DNA from: Candidatus Bipolaricaulota bacterium
GTDB lineage: Bacteria > Bipolaricaulota > Bipolaricaulia > UBA7950 > UBA9294
NCBI GenBank assembly: GCA_015485945.1
Contig: WFSM01000079.1
Coordinates: 1-9,639 of the forward strand
Direction: 5' to 3'
Length of the DNA stretch: 9,639 bases
In this document: one piece after another, positions 1-6,312 of the stretch
How positions within the stretch are numbered: position 1 is the first letter of the stretch
Layout: every line of letters starts with the position of its first letter
Program-made: the position numbers and the translations under genes
The notes under the pieces: model-generated
Seen by the model: only the letters and a program-made list of their open reading frames with translations
Database searches by the model: none
Told to the model about the DNA's origin: nothing

Positions 1-1590
1 ACGGGGGTGTCCCCGACCCTAGCTAAATTGGCACAGCAACTGATCAATGTTCCCCTTAATCAACCGGTGAAAAAGGCGCAACTTCAGACCGCCGTGTCCC
101 GCCTCCGGTCCTCCGTCTATTTCAGCGGTGTTAAGGTAAGCACCACGTCCGGTACTACTCCGGACACAGTCGTTTTGGTGTGGAATCTTACCGAACGTAC
201 TCTAATCACCGCACCGGTAACCATCACCGGGATCGACCTTACCGGGGTGCACGTATTTCCCGCAACGATGGCGGTGGCCGCGTTGCAGCCAATCCCGGCA
301 CAAGGAGAACAGGTTGATAATTACAAACTGCTCACCATCCTTAAGGGATTGTACGATTTGTATTACCGCAACGGGTACGTCATGGTGCGGTTCAAAATTG
401 GTGGAGTGAAAACCGGACGGTTACAGGTGGCAGTTGAAGAGGGAAAAATCGGTGCGATCGACGTTTCCGGCAACAAACGCACTCAAACATATGTGATCAA
501 AAAAGCGTTGGGAATAATGCCGGGGGAAATCCTCAACAACGGCAAAATTGCCGCTTCCTATCAGGCATTGATGGCGCTCGGGTACTTCAAGACGGTGAAC
601 ATCGATCCGCAGTGGGCGGACGATCACGTAAAACTGCTTGTGAGCGTTACCGCGGCGAAGAACCTGGGGGGCATCAATGGATCACTCGCGTTTTCCCCGG
701 AAAGTGGCGGACTGGTGGGTAAGCTCAACCTGCATCAGAAGGATCTGTTCGGCACCGGCCAGGATCTTTCGCTGTCGTACAGCCGTGGCTTGATCGCGGA
801 CAAAAGCGCCACGTGGGACTTAGGGTACAGCACAATCGCATTCTTCCGCGCGTTTAACCGGGTCGGCTTTGACTTATATCGTAAGAGCAACGAGAAAAAA
901 CAGAATGATACGACAAAGACGTTTATCACCCTGGGGGGCAAGGCGTCGGTGAGTTATCCGTGGGCCAATTACACTGATCTCAACCTGTCCTATACCCATG
1001 AGACCGTGCACGAAGTAGGGAGCACCGCATGGAGCCCAATCGATGCGATAACGGTCGGATTCAGCTATGACGACGTTAATAACCCGCGGTTCCCGAGTGC
1101 CGGAGACCGCCGTAATGTGTCACTGGAACAGGCGGGTGGGTTCGCCCCGGGCGAAGAATTTACCAAGTTCGATCTGACGTGGGCGCACTTCACACCGATA
1201 CGGATCGTGCTTCCATTCTTGGCCGACCGCGACCAGACGGTGGCGTTCCGGTTCGGGCTAGGATGGGGATATAACCTGCCGGCATCGCAGACATACACCC
1301 TCGGCGGCGCCACCACGGTGCGCGGTGCGGAAAAGACCACTGTCACCCGGCTGGCGTACACCAACCTGGAATATCGGGTAAAATTGGTGGAAGGGCTGAC
1401 CACAGCGCTGTTTTGGGATACTGGTGTGAATTTGGGTGACGTCAGCATGACCGGAATAAAGAGCACATGTGGAATTGAGTTCGGAATTGAAGCGGCGGGG
1501 ATGTACGTCCGATTGGACGTAGCGTGGCCTCTCAGCACGAATATGAGCCTCGTTCCCCACTTCGATTTCGGCTTCTCTCCCATGTTTTAA
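1..1590 (+). CDS. bamA: BamA/Omp85-family outer-membrane assembly protein, 5'-truncated
   Basis: This is the core of the machine that folds and inserts beta-barrel proteins into the outer membrane. The reading frame is open from base 1. A GTG at 7 exists, but no signal peptide follows it and the protein begins inside a POTRA-like repeat, so the true start is upstream. Numbering from that GTG, POTRA-like modules cover about 1-66, 70-146 and 147-218. The last contains the typical pattern I-x-V-x-GN-x-R (151-158) and LGYF-x-x-V (191-197). A 16-strand-type barrel follows (about 221-527). It carries the NPRFPSAG element (359-366), which matches the usual DNPxxPTxG, and the loop-6 motif LGG...VRG (432-440). 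The family normally has F or Y after VRG; here it is Ala. The protein ends in Phe after alternating aromatic residues, as expected for a barrel-terminal beta-signal. The skp-like gene follows 59 nt downstream, a classical pairing. The family call is secure; BamA rather than a TamA-like paralogue rests mainly on the neighbours. Confidence 0.9.
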   Translation, partial: TGVSPTLAKLAQQLINVPLNQPVKKAQLQTAVSRLRSSVYFSGVKVSTTSGTTPDTVVLVWNLTERTLITAPVTITGIDLTGVHVFPATMAVAALQPIPAQGEQVDNYKLLTILKGLYDLYYRNGYVMVRFKIGGVKTGRLQVAVEEGKIGAIDVSGNKRTQTYVIKKALGIMPGEILNNGKIAASYQALMALGYFKTVNIDPQWADDHVKLLVSVTAAKNLGGINGSLAFSPESGGLVGKLNLHQKDLFGTGQDLSLSYSRGLIADKSATWDLGYSTIAFFRAFNRVGFDLYRKSNEKKQNDTTKTFITLGGKASVSYPWANYTDLNLSYTHETVHEVGSTAWSPIDAITVGFSYDDVNNPRFPSAGDRRNVSLEQAGGFAPGEEFTKFDLTWAHFTPIRIVLPFLADRDQTVAFRFGLGWGYNLPASQTYTLGGATTVRGAEKTTVTRLAYTNLEYRVKLVEGLTTALFWDTGVNLGDVSMTGIKSTCGIEFGIEAAGMYVRLDVAWPLSTNMSLVPHFDFGFSPMF

Positions 1591-1614
1591 TGGCGGTAGA
1601 CCGGTAAGTTGTAC

Positions 1615-1620
1615 TATAAT
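1615..1620 (+). promoter_or_regulatory. possible -10 box ahead of the skp-like gene
   Basis: A perfect TATAAT hexamer lies in the 59-nt gap between bamA and the skp-like gene, 30 nt before the ATG. A start site near 1627 would leave a short leader holding the strong ribosome binding site. No recognisable -35 hexamer sits 16-19 nt upstream (the 17-nt position reads GGCGGT) and the TG is not in extended -10 position. It may be a weak internal promoter or chance. Confidence 0.3.
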
Positions 1621-1634
1621 TCGAGCCACGTTTT

Positions 1635-1644
1635 AAAAAGGAGG
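1635..1644 (+). promoter_or_regulatory. strong Shine-Dalgarno site for the skp-like gene
   Basis: AAAAAGGAGG lies 5 nt before the ATG at 1650, a near-ideal complement to the 16S rRNA tail. It fixes this start and predicts high translation of the periplasmic chaperone compared with fabZ downstream, which has no visible site. Confidence 0.75.
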
Positions 1645-1649
1645 AAGTT

Positions 1650-2402
1650 ATGTCCAAGGGAAGTTTGACCGTAGCGATTATCGCGCTGATTGTCGCCATA
1701 GCGGCGATAGTGTTGCAGTTTGTCCTGCCGGCTGGTGTAACCAAAACCGACTTTACCGCGCTTAAAACACAGGTTGCCAACCTGCAAACGCAGGCAAAGG
1801 CGGCAAATCCGCTCAATATCGCATATCTGAACGCCCAAAGTGCGTTCACTGTGTTCACCGATGCCGTGAGTGATCTGCGCCAGAAAGTGCTCACCAAGCA
1901 GCAGGCGATCGCTGCGCTCCAACAGGAGTTTATGCAGAAAAAGATTTCCAAGGATGTCTACCAGACTAAGTACCAGCAGCTGCAAGTAGAGCTTCTCCAG
2001 GCACAGCTTAACGTTGACATCGGAGTGATCAACAAGCTGATCGCCGCATCTGGGTTCTCCAACATGCAGCCCGACCTGCAGCGGCTGAAGGACCAGACAC
2101 AACCGATCGTCAATGAAATGAATACCCTGGTGCAGTCCGTACAGACCGGCGTTGTCAACCAGCAAGAGTTCCAGGCACGCTACACCGAGGTTGATAACGC
2201 GTACAAGCAGCTTGACCAACTCCTCACGCAAGCGGCAATGTCAAAAATCGTGGAGGCTGCGAACAAGGTGGCAGTGGATAAGGGCTACGATTTGGTATTG
2301 CGGGCGAATAACGTAATCATCTACCGTAATACCGCGCGCCTCACCGACATCACAGATCCGGTTAAGACTCTTCTTACAAGCTACTTAAAGCCTGCCACGT
2401 AG
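1650..2402 (+). CDS. Skp/OmpH-like periplasmic chaperone, elongated and membrane-anchored
   Basis: This is the likely partner of BamA that holds unfolded outer-membrane proteins in the periplasm. The N-terminus has a short polar start followed by a hydrophobic helix (about 7-27) and no obvious signal-peptidase site, so it looks like an anchor rather than a cleaved signal. Residues 35-50 are a heptad-like linker. A beta-strand-like segment with the OmpH pattern I-A-Y-L-N (57-61) follows. A long Gln-rich helical region (about 70-208) comes next. The OmpH C-terminal head (about 208-245) has K-G-Y-D-L-V-L and a D-I-T-D-P-V-K-T-L-L end that is typical of the family. At 250 residues it is much longer than the usual 160-180. 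The excess lies in the helical tentacle, which may contain two copies of a roughly 70-residue unit. Its position just after bamA supports the call. The family is inferred from the pattern at both ends; the exact chaperone function is inference. Confidence 0.8.
   Translation: MSKGSLTVAIIALIVAIAAIVLQFVLPAGVTKTDFTALKTQVANLQTQAKAANPLNIAYLNAQSAFTVFTDAVSDLRQKVLTKQQAIAALQQEFMQKKISKDVYQTKYQQLQVELLQAQLNVDIGVINKLIAASGFSNMQPDLQRLKDQTQPIVNEMNTLVQSVQTGVVNQQEFQARYTEVDNAYKQLDQLLTQAAMSKIVEAANKVAVDKGYDLVLRANNVIIYRNTARLTDITDPVKTLLTSYLKPAT
1875..2264 (+). repeat. possible diverged tandem repeat of the Skp tentacle (protein level)
   Basis: Residues 76-135 and 146-205 of the Skp-like protein can be laid over each other without gaps at an offset of 70 residues. 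Shared points include the Y-Q-x-K-Y / F-Q-x-R-Y pair (104-108 and 174-178) and similar helical ends (V-I-N-K-L-I-A-A and S-K-I-V-E-A-A). I count only about 8 identities in 60, with a common hydrophobic spacing, and the DNA is fully diverged. Both parts are Gln-rich coiled-coil-like helix, so convergence of composition could explain this. Confidence 0.3.
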
Positions 2403-2414
2403 AGTCACAGACCG

Positions 2415-2870
2415 ATGGGATTGACGATCGAGGAGATTCGCCGTCGGATTCCGCTTCGCTACCCGTACCTGATGGTCGACCGGGTGGTGGAATACGGACC
2501 TGACCACGCGGTAACGTTAAAAAACGTGACGATCGACGAGCCCGTGTTCCAGGGGCACTTCCCGGAGCCGCTGCCCGCGGTGCTGCCGGGAACGCTGATC
2601 CTGGAGGCAATGGCCCAGACGGCGGCGTTTCTCCTCGTGAAGGGTAACGACAACATCGGAGTGGGGTATCTTGTTGGGGTGGACCGGGCCCGGTTCCGTC
2701 GCCAGGTAACTCCCGGTGATCAGCTCCAGTTGGAGGCACGGCCTCTCCGGCGCCGCGCGGGCCTGATCAAAGCTGAAGTTAAGGCAACAGTAGCCGGTGC
2801 GCTGGTGGCAGAAGCCGTTATCGCACTGGTAACACCGGAGGGTCAAGCAGAGGGGAAAGATGTGGAATAG
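2415..2870 (+). CDS. fabZ: 3-hydroxyacyl-ACP dehydratase FabZ
   Basis: FabZ dehydrates (3R)-hydroxyacyl-ACP to trans-2-enoyl-ACP in cytosolic type II fatty acid elongation. The 151-residue hot-dog fold shows the N-terminal I-P-x-R-Y-P-Y-L-M-V-D-R-V stretch (12-24), where family members usually have LPHRYP; the His is Leu here. The catalytic His is in QGHFP (H48) and the catalytic Glu in LILEAMAQ (E64). These are 16 residues apart rather than the usual 14, because the loop between GHFP and PG is two residues longer (EPLPAVL). The ATG at 2415 matches the normal N-terminus but has no convincing Shine-Dalgarno site. It lies 12 nt after the skp-like stop, so translation may depend on coupling. The 3' end overlaps ftcD by 11 nt. 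In Proteobacteria lpxD and lpxA flank fabZ; neither is present here. The sequence lacks the longer FabA-type features, so FabZ is favoured. Confidence 0.93.
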   Translation: MGLTIEEIRRRIPLRYPYLMVDRVVEYGPDHAVTLKNVTIDEPVFQGHFPEPLPAVLPGTLILEAMAQTAAFLLVKGNDNIGVGYLVGVDRARFRRQVTPGDQLQLEARPLRRRAGLIKAEVKATVAGALVAEAVIALVTPEGQAEGKDVE

Positions 2871-3774
2871 GATCATCGAGTCGGTTCCCAACATCTCTGA
2901 AGGGAGGCGCCCCGAAGTCGTGCAAGCGATCGTCACCGCGGCAGCGGGGCCGGATCGCAAAGTGATCGACTATTCCATGGATCCTGATCACAACCGGGCG
3001 GTAATCACTATCGTCGGAACCCCGGACGGAATCGAGGCGGGAATAATCGGACTCACCGGCAAGGCACTTGAATTGATCGACCTGCGCCGTCACACCGGGG
3101 CGCATCCCCGCATGGGTGCGGTCGATGTTGTGCCGTTTGTACCGGTCCGCGGGGTGACAATGGATGACTGTGTCACCCTCTCCCGGAAAGTTGGTGCGCG
3201 GCTTGCCGCCACGTTTAACCTCCCCGTCTACCTGTACGAACAATCGGCGTCCCGTCCCGAGCGGGAAAACCTGGCTGCAATCCGCAAGGGAGAATTTGAG
3301 GGCCTGGCGGAGAAAATGCAACGACCGGAATGGGCACCGGATTTCGGCCCGCCACATCCGCACCCAAGCGGCGGCGCGGTGGCAGTTGGGGCACGTGAGT
3401 TCCTGATCGCGTACAACATCGAGCTCGCCACCTCCGATCTGTCCGTCGCCAGGAAAGTCGCCCGCGCTGTGCGGCACTCAAGCGGCGGACTCCGGTACGT
3501 GAAAGCACTTGGGTTCGCGCTGCCCGACAAGGGGATCGTGCAGGTGTCGATGAATTTGACTAATTTTAAGAAGACTCCGATCCTGCGCGTGTTCGAGCTT
3601 GTCAAGCGTGAAGCGGCTCGCTACGGCGTAGCTGTACTCCGCAGCGAGCTCGTAGGGATGGCTCCCCGGCAGGCGGTGTACGACGTCGCCGCCGCTTGTC
3701 TGCAACTTGGCGCGCTCACTCCGGACCAGGTCCTCGAGGATCGGATCGAAGAGGCGTTGCGTGCAGATTCTTGA
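2860..3774 (+). CDS. ftcD: glutamate formimidoyltransferase (formiminotransferase domain only)
   Basis: The enzyme moves a formimino group between N-formimino-L-glutamate and tetrahydrofolate. It matches the two formiminotransferase subdomains: N-terminal about 1-178, beginning I-E-S-V-P-N-I-S-E-G (6-15), and C-terminal about 180-300, beginning R-E-F-L-I-A-Y-N. The active-site signature H-T-G-A-H-P-R-M-G (78-86) is intact, with His82 at the position of the catalytic His of the mammalian enzyme. At 304 residues it lacks the cyclodeaminase domain of animal FTCD, as is common in bacteria. The ATG at 2860 is preceded by GAGGGG and overlaps fabZ by 11 nt; the end overlaps murD by 14 nt. No histidine-utilisation gene is in the window, so a role in histidine breakdown is not supported by context. 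Some bacterial members of this family can also act on 5-formyl-THF, which would fit a general folate-repair role; that is inference. Confidence 0.93.
   Translation: MWNRIIESVPNISEGRRPEVVQAIVTAAAGPDRKVIDYSMDPDHNRAVITIVGTPDGIEAGIIGLTGKALELIDLRRHTGAHPRMGAVDVVPFVPVRGVTMDDCVTLSRKVGARLAATFNLPVYLYEQSASRPERENLAAIRKGEFEGLAEKMQRPEWAPDFGPPHPHPSGGAVAVGAREFLIAYNIELATSDLSVARKVARAVRHSSGGLRYVKALGFALPDKGIVQVSMNLTNFKKTPILRVFELVKREAARYGVAVLRSELVGMAPRQAVYDVAAACLQLGALTPDQVLEDRIEEALRADS
3748..3754 (+). promoter_or_regulatory. Shine-Dalgarno site that decides the murD start
   Basis: GAAGAGG inside the ftcD coding end lies 6 nt before the GTG at 3761. It supports that GTG over the ATG at 3707. The earlier start would add 18 Arg/Ser-rich residues before the conserved MurD beginning and would overlap ftcD by 68 nt. 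Confidence 0.65.
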
Positions 3775-5065
3775 CCACGAAATCCAGCGCGCCACCGTCG
3801 TCGGATATGCCCGCACCGGGCGCGCGGTAACCGCGTTTTTCCTCGCCCACGGGGTGAAACCGATAGTCACCGATAGTGCCCGTATTTCCCCTGCGGATAA
3901 GCACTACCTTGACCGCAACTCGGTGTCATATGAGGACGGCGGTCATACCGCACGTGCGCTTGCCGGAGCTGACCTAGTGGTGGTAAGCCCGGGGGTTCCG
4001 GAGACCATCCCGCTCCTCACCCAAGCGCGCGCACAGAAGATCCCGATCGTATCCGAGATCGATCTCGCGTCCCAGTTTCTGGGCGATATTCCCATCATCG
4101 CGGTCACCGGAACGAACGGCAAAAGCACCACCGTCAAGTTGATTGAGGCCATCCTGCGGGTGCGGGGAACGGCCGCAGCGAGCGCCGGCAACATCGGCAC
4201 CCCACTCATCACGATGACGGGGAAGAAACATGACGCCCTTGTTGTCGAAGTGAGCAGCTTTCAGCTTGCTCAATCGCGCTTGTTTCATCCCCACGTCGGG
4301 GTGCTCCTCAACATTACCCCTGACCACCTCGATCGGCACAGCACACTTGTCGACTACCGCGCCGCCAAACTGCGGTTGTTTATGAACCAGACGCAGGACG
4401 ACTGGGCTATCATCCCATATGGACTCGCCATTCCTAGGGTGCATGCCAAACATGTATTCTACGATCGCGTCCCCATTCCCACCGGCCCCGCATTCACCCA
4501 CCTCTTCCCCCATAACTGCGCCAACCTGCAAGCTGCAATCGCCGCCGCGCGGTGCATCATCCCAATTGACGCAGATGCGATCCCGTACTCCGCCCTCGCG
4601 GACGCATTTTCACTTCCGTTTCGCATGCAGATCGAAGGGGAGGTAAACGGCGCGACGGTGATCAACGACTCCAAGTCGACAAACGCTGCCTCGACGATCG
4701 CTGCGTTGCGCAGCGTTGCTGCTCCCGTGGTCCTCCTCCTCGGCGGCCGCCACAAGGGCGCTGGATACGACGCACTCGCCAACGAGATCACTGGGCACCG
4801 GGTGCGCCATACCGTTGTTTACGGCGAAGCGGGAGCATTTCTCACAACCCGGCTACAGGCCGTCGGCATAAGTGAGGTTACGCAAATTCCCGATTTTTCA
4901 GGAGCGGTCGAGTGTGCTGTAAATTACATTAAATCGGGGGACGTTCTGTTGTTCTCACCCGCCTGTTCCAGTTACGACCAATTCAAAAACTATCGGGAGA
5001 GGGGAACAGCGTTCTCATCGCTGATTCGTCAGCATCAGGGCTATCGCTCGCTTGCCATAAATTAG
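3761..5065 (+). CDS. murD: UDP-N-acetylmuramoyl-L-alanine--D-glutamate ligase MurD
   Basis: MurD is the cytosolic ATP-dependent ligase that adds D-Glu to UDP-MurNAc-L-Ala. From GTG 3761 the protein is 434 residues, normal for the family. Domain 1 (about 1-95) has the V-V-G-Y-A-R-T-G-R-A nucleotide-binding loop (13-22) and V-S-P-G-V-P (75-80). Domain 2 starts with the P-loop G-T-N-G-K-S-T (117-123), then G-N-I-G-T-P (143-148), E-V-S-S-F-Q-L (163-169), N-I-T-P-D-H-L-D-R-H (184-193) and an A-A-K-L-R-L-F stretch whose Lys203 fits the carbamylated Lys. Domain 3 has N-D-S-K-S-T-N (302-308), L-L-G-G-R-H-K-G and S-P-A-C-S-S-Y-D-Q-F-K-N (399-410). The E-K-type motif that normally opens domain 3 (H-R-x-E) reads F-R-M-Q at 287-290. 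The D-Glu specificity follows from the SPACSSYDQF region and the gene order. It overlaps ftcD by 14 nt, so translation is probably coupled. It is the last gene before a 166-nt gap. Confidence 0.95.
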   Translation: MQILDHEIQRATVVGYARTGRAVTAFFLAHGVKPIVTDSARISPADKHYLDRNSVSYEDGGHTARALAGADLVVVSPGVPETIPLLTQARAQKIPIVSEIDLASQFLGDIPIIAVTGTNGKSTTVKLIEAILRVRGTAAASAGNIGTPLITMTGKKHDALVVEVSSFQLAQSRLFHPHVGVLLNITPDHLDRHSTLVDYRAAKLRLFMNQTQDDWAIIPYGLAIPRVHAKHVFYDRVPIPTGPAFTHLFPHNCANLQAAIAAARCIIPIDADAIPYSALADAFSLPFRMQIEGEVNGATVINDSKSTNAASTIAALRSVAAPVVLLLGGRHKGAGYDALANEITGHRVRHTVVYGEAGAFLTTRLQAVGISEVTQIPDFSGAVECAVNYIKSGDVLLFSPACSSYDQFKNYRERGTAFSSLIRQHQGYRSLAIN

Positions 5066-5231
5066 GTAATCCGTCCGTATTTAACCAGACACTTGTCCCG
5101 TTAACTCCACACGAAGTTTCAGTTTGCCGTTGACACCCTTCCTTCCCGGAACGGGACAGGCGGGGTATTCATAAAGCGCGTATGGAAGAGGGCCGGCTGC
5201 ACGGACGGAGGCGGAACGTCAGGAGATGCGG
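5066..5231 (+). other. intergenic region between murD and ftsW with nested inverted repeats
   Basis: This is the longest non-coding stretch in the window. Two perfect 9-bp inverted repeats are nested: TCCGTCCGT (5070-5078) pairs with ACGGACGGA (5201-5209), and inside it TGTCCCGTT (5094-5102) pairs with AACGGGACA (5150-5158). The inner pair extends by a G-U and a C-G. The inner loop is 47 nt with no U-tract after the stem, so it is not a typical intrinsic terminator. A TTGACA at 5130-5135 resembles a -35 box, but no AT-rich -10 lies 15-19 nt downstream. The nearest AT-rich stretch is TATTCATAAA at 5166-5175, 30 nt away. A promoter for ftsW-murG-murC-murB or an RNA leader is possible but not shown. 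An in-frame stop at 5172-5174 rules out extending ftsW far upstream. Confidence 0.4.
5221..5225 (+). promoter_or_regulatory. Shine-Dalgarno site favouring the GTG start of ftsW
   Basis: AGGAG directly abuts the ATG at 5226, a spacing too short to work well. It stands 6 nt before the in-frame GTG at 5232, an ideal spacing. The next candidate, GGAGG at 5207-5211, is 14 nt before the ATG. Confidence 0.55.
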
Positions 5232-6311
5232 GTGGAACGCCAGACAGACAGGCAGATCGTTATCATAACATCGCTTCTCCTGTTATATGGGTTAATTATG
5301 GTGTACAGCGCCAGCGCGCCATTTTCCCTCCGTCACTACGGAAGTGATACCCATCTGTTCGTCAAGCAGCTCATTGCCGCTGGGGCCGGGATATTTCTCC
5401 TGTGGGGCCTGTCCCGGTTCGACTATCACCGCCTTGCTCACCTGGACGACATCCTCCTCGTCGGTGGATTTCTCCTCACCCTGTTTACGTTCTTTCCGCG
5501 CGTCGGCGTGGGGCGGTGGCTCATCCTCGGTCCGTTTGCGATTCAACCCACCGAGTTTCTCAAATTCGCCCTTATCGTCTACTTGGCGGCCACCATTACG
5601 CGAAAAGGAGATCGGATTAAGACGTTCTCTGAGGGGGTGCTGCCGTTTGTTGTTGTCATCGGTGTGATTGCCGCGGTTGTGATTAATCAGCCTGATTTGG
5701 GAATGATTCTAGTTTTCGCCACATTGACCGGGGCGATGTTGTTTGCGGGTGGGGCACGAGTGACTCATCTGCTCGGAGTTGTGGCCGCCGGGGTGCCGCT
5801 TGTGTACGCCGCGGTGTTGCTCGCTCCCTACCGATTGGCACGGGTAATCGCGTTCATAAATCCGCACGCGTACGCAAGCTCATCCGGATACCAGATTTTG
5901 CAGTCGTTGACCGCGATCGGGTCAGGGGGAATCTTCGGCCGCGGGCTGGGGGCGTCGCAGGCGAAGCTGTTCTACCTGCCGCAGGCTCACAACGACTTCA
6001 TATTTGCGGTGATCGCCGAGGAACTGGGATTGATCGGGGCGGTGGTGTTAATTGCGCTGTTCGTAGTGCTTGCGTGGCGGGCGTTTACCGTCGCTGCTGC
6101 TGCACCCGACCGGCTGGGCCGACTACTCGCGCTTGGAATGGGATTCACCATCTCCATCCAGGCGTTTCTCAATTTAGGGGTGGCGCTGGGAATCCTTCCG
6201 GTCACCGGGCTCACCCTTCCGTTTATCAGCGACGGCGGCTCGTCGCTCATCGTCACTCTGGGGATGATCGGGGTGTTGTTAAACGTGGCACGGCAGGAAG
6301 GAGGAAAATAG
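5232..6311 (+). CDS. ftsW: SEDS-family septal peptidoglycan glycosyltransferase FtsW
   Basis: FtsW is the polytopic inner-membrane enzyme that polymerises lipid II into glycan strands at the division site, normally with a class B penicillin-binding protein. I start it at GTG 5232 because of the ribosome binding site; ATG 5226 would add two residues. The 359-residue protein shows about ten hydrophobic helices. Family marks, numbered from the GTG, include M-V-Y-S-A-S (23-28), Q-P-T-E-F-L-K (105-111, normally QPSE), N-Q-P-D-L-G (152-157) and the long extracytoplasmic stretch ending L-P-Q-A-H-N-D-F-I-F (249-258). In that stretch D255 matches the essential Asp of SEDS polymerases. Further on are A-E-E-L-G-L-I-G (262-269) and P-V-T-G-L-T-L-P-F-I-S-D-G-G-S-S (323-338). 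RodA and SpoVE are close paralogues; FtsW is preferred because the gene lies between murD and murG. murG begins one base after its stop. Confidence 0.93.
   Translation: MERQTDRQIVIITSLLLLYGLIMVYSASAPFSLRHYGSDTHLFVKQLIAAGAGIFLLWGLSRFDYHRLAHLDDILLVGGFLLTLFTFFPRVGVGRWLILGPFAIQPTEFLKFALIVYLAATITRKGDRIKTFSEGVLPFVVVIGVIAAVVINQPDLGMILVFATLTGAMLFAGGARVTHLLGVVAAGVPLVYAAVLLAPYRLARVIAFINPHAYASSSGYQILQSLTAIGSGGIFGRGLGASQAKLFYLPQAHNDFIFAVIAEELGLIGAVVLIALFVVLAWRAFTVAAAAPDRLGRLLALGMGFTISIQAFLNLGVALGILPVTGLTLPFISDGGSSLIVTLGMIGVLLNVARQEGGK
6298..6304 (+). promoter_or_regulatory. Shine-Dalgarno site for murG
   Basis: AAGGAGG, a perfect core match, lies in the last codons of ftsW and 8 nt before the murG ATG at 6313. 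It fixes that start and shows that murG translation does not rely only on coupling. Confidence 0.75.
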
Positions 6312-6312
6312 A

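Noticed and set aside
1065..1583. Long minus-strand open frame opposite bamA (172 codons)
   Set aside because: It lies entirely antisense to the strongly supported BamA barrel, has no recognisable motif and reflects GC-rich codon bias.
1614..2231. Minus-strand, Leu-rich open frame opposite the skp-like gene
   Set aside because: The Leu richness is the complement of the CAG/AAG-rich coiled-coil codons; there is no start context or motif.
2818..3477. Minus-strand open frame of 219 codons opposite ftcD
   Set aside because: It mirrors the conserved ftcD frame, its composition is low-complexity in Arg/Pro/His, and no family pattern is visible.
3707..3760. ATG 3707 as the murD start
   Set aside because: It would add 18 basic residues that resemble out-of-frame ftcD sequence and lie before the conserved MurD start; GTG 3761 has a well-spaced GAAGAGG.
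5094..5158. The inner inverted repeat as an intrinsic terminator of murD
   Set aside because: The loop is 47 nt and no T-run follows the second arm.
5130..5175. TTGACA with TATTCATAAA as a sigma-70 promoter
   Set aside because: The distance from the -35-like to the -10-like element is about 30 nt instead of 16-19, and the sequence at the correct spacing is GC-rich.
5232..6311. Identification as RodA or SpoVE rather than FtsW
   Set aside because: The paralogues are close, but location between murD and murG is typical of ftsW (or spoVE in spore formers), and a diderm with this gene set gives no sign of sporulation.
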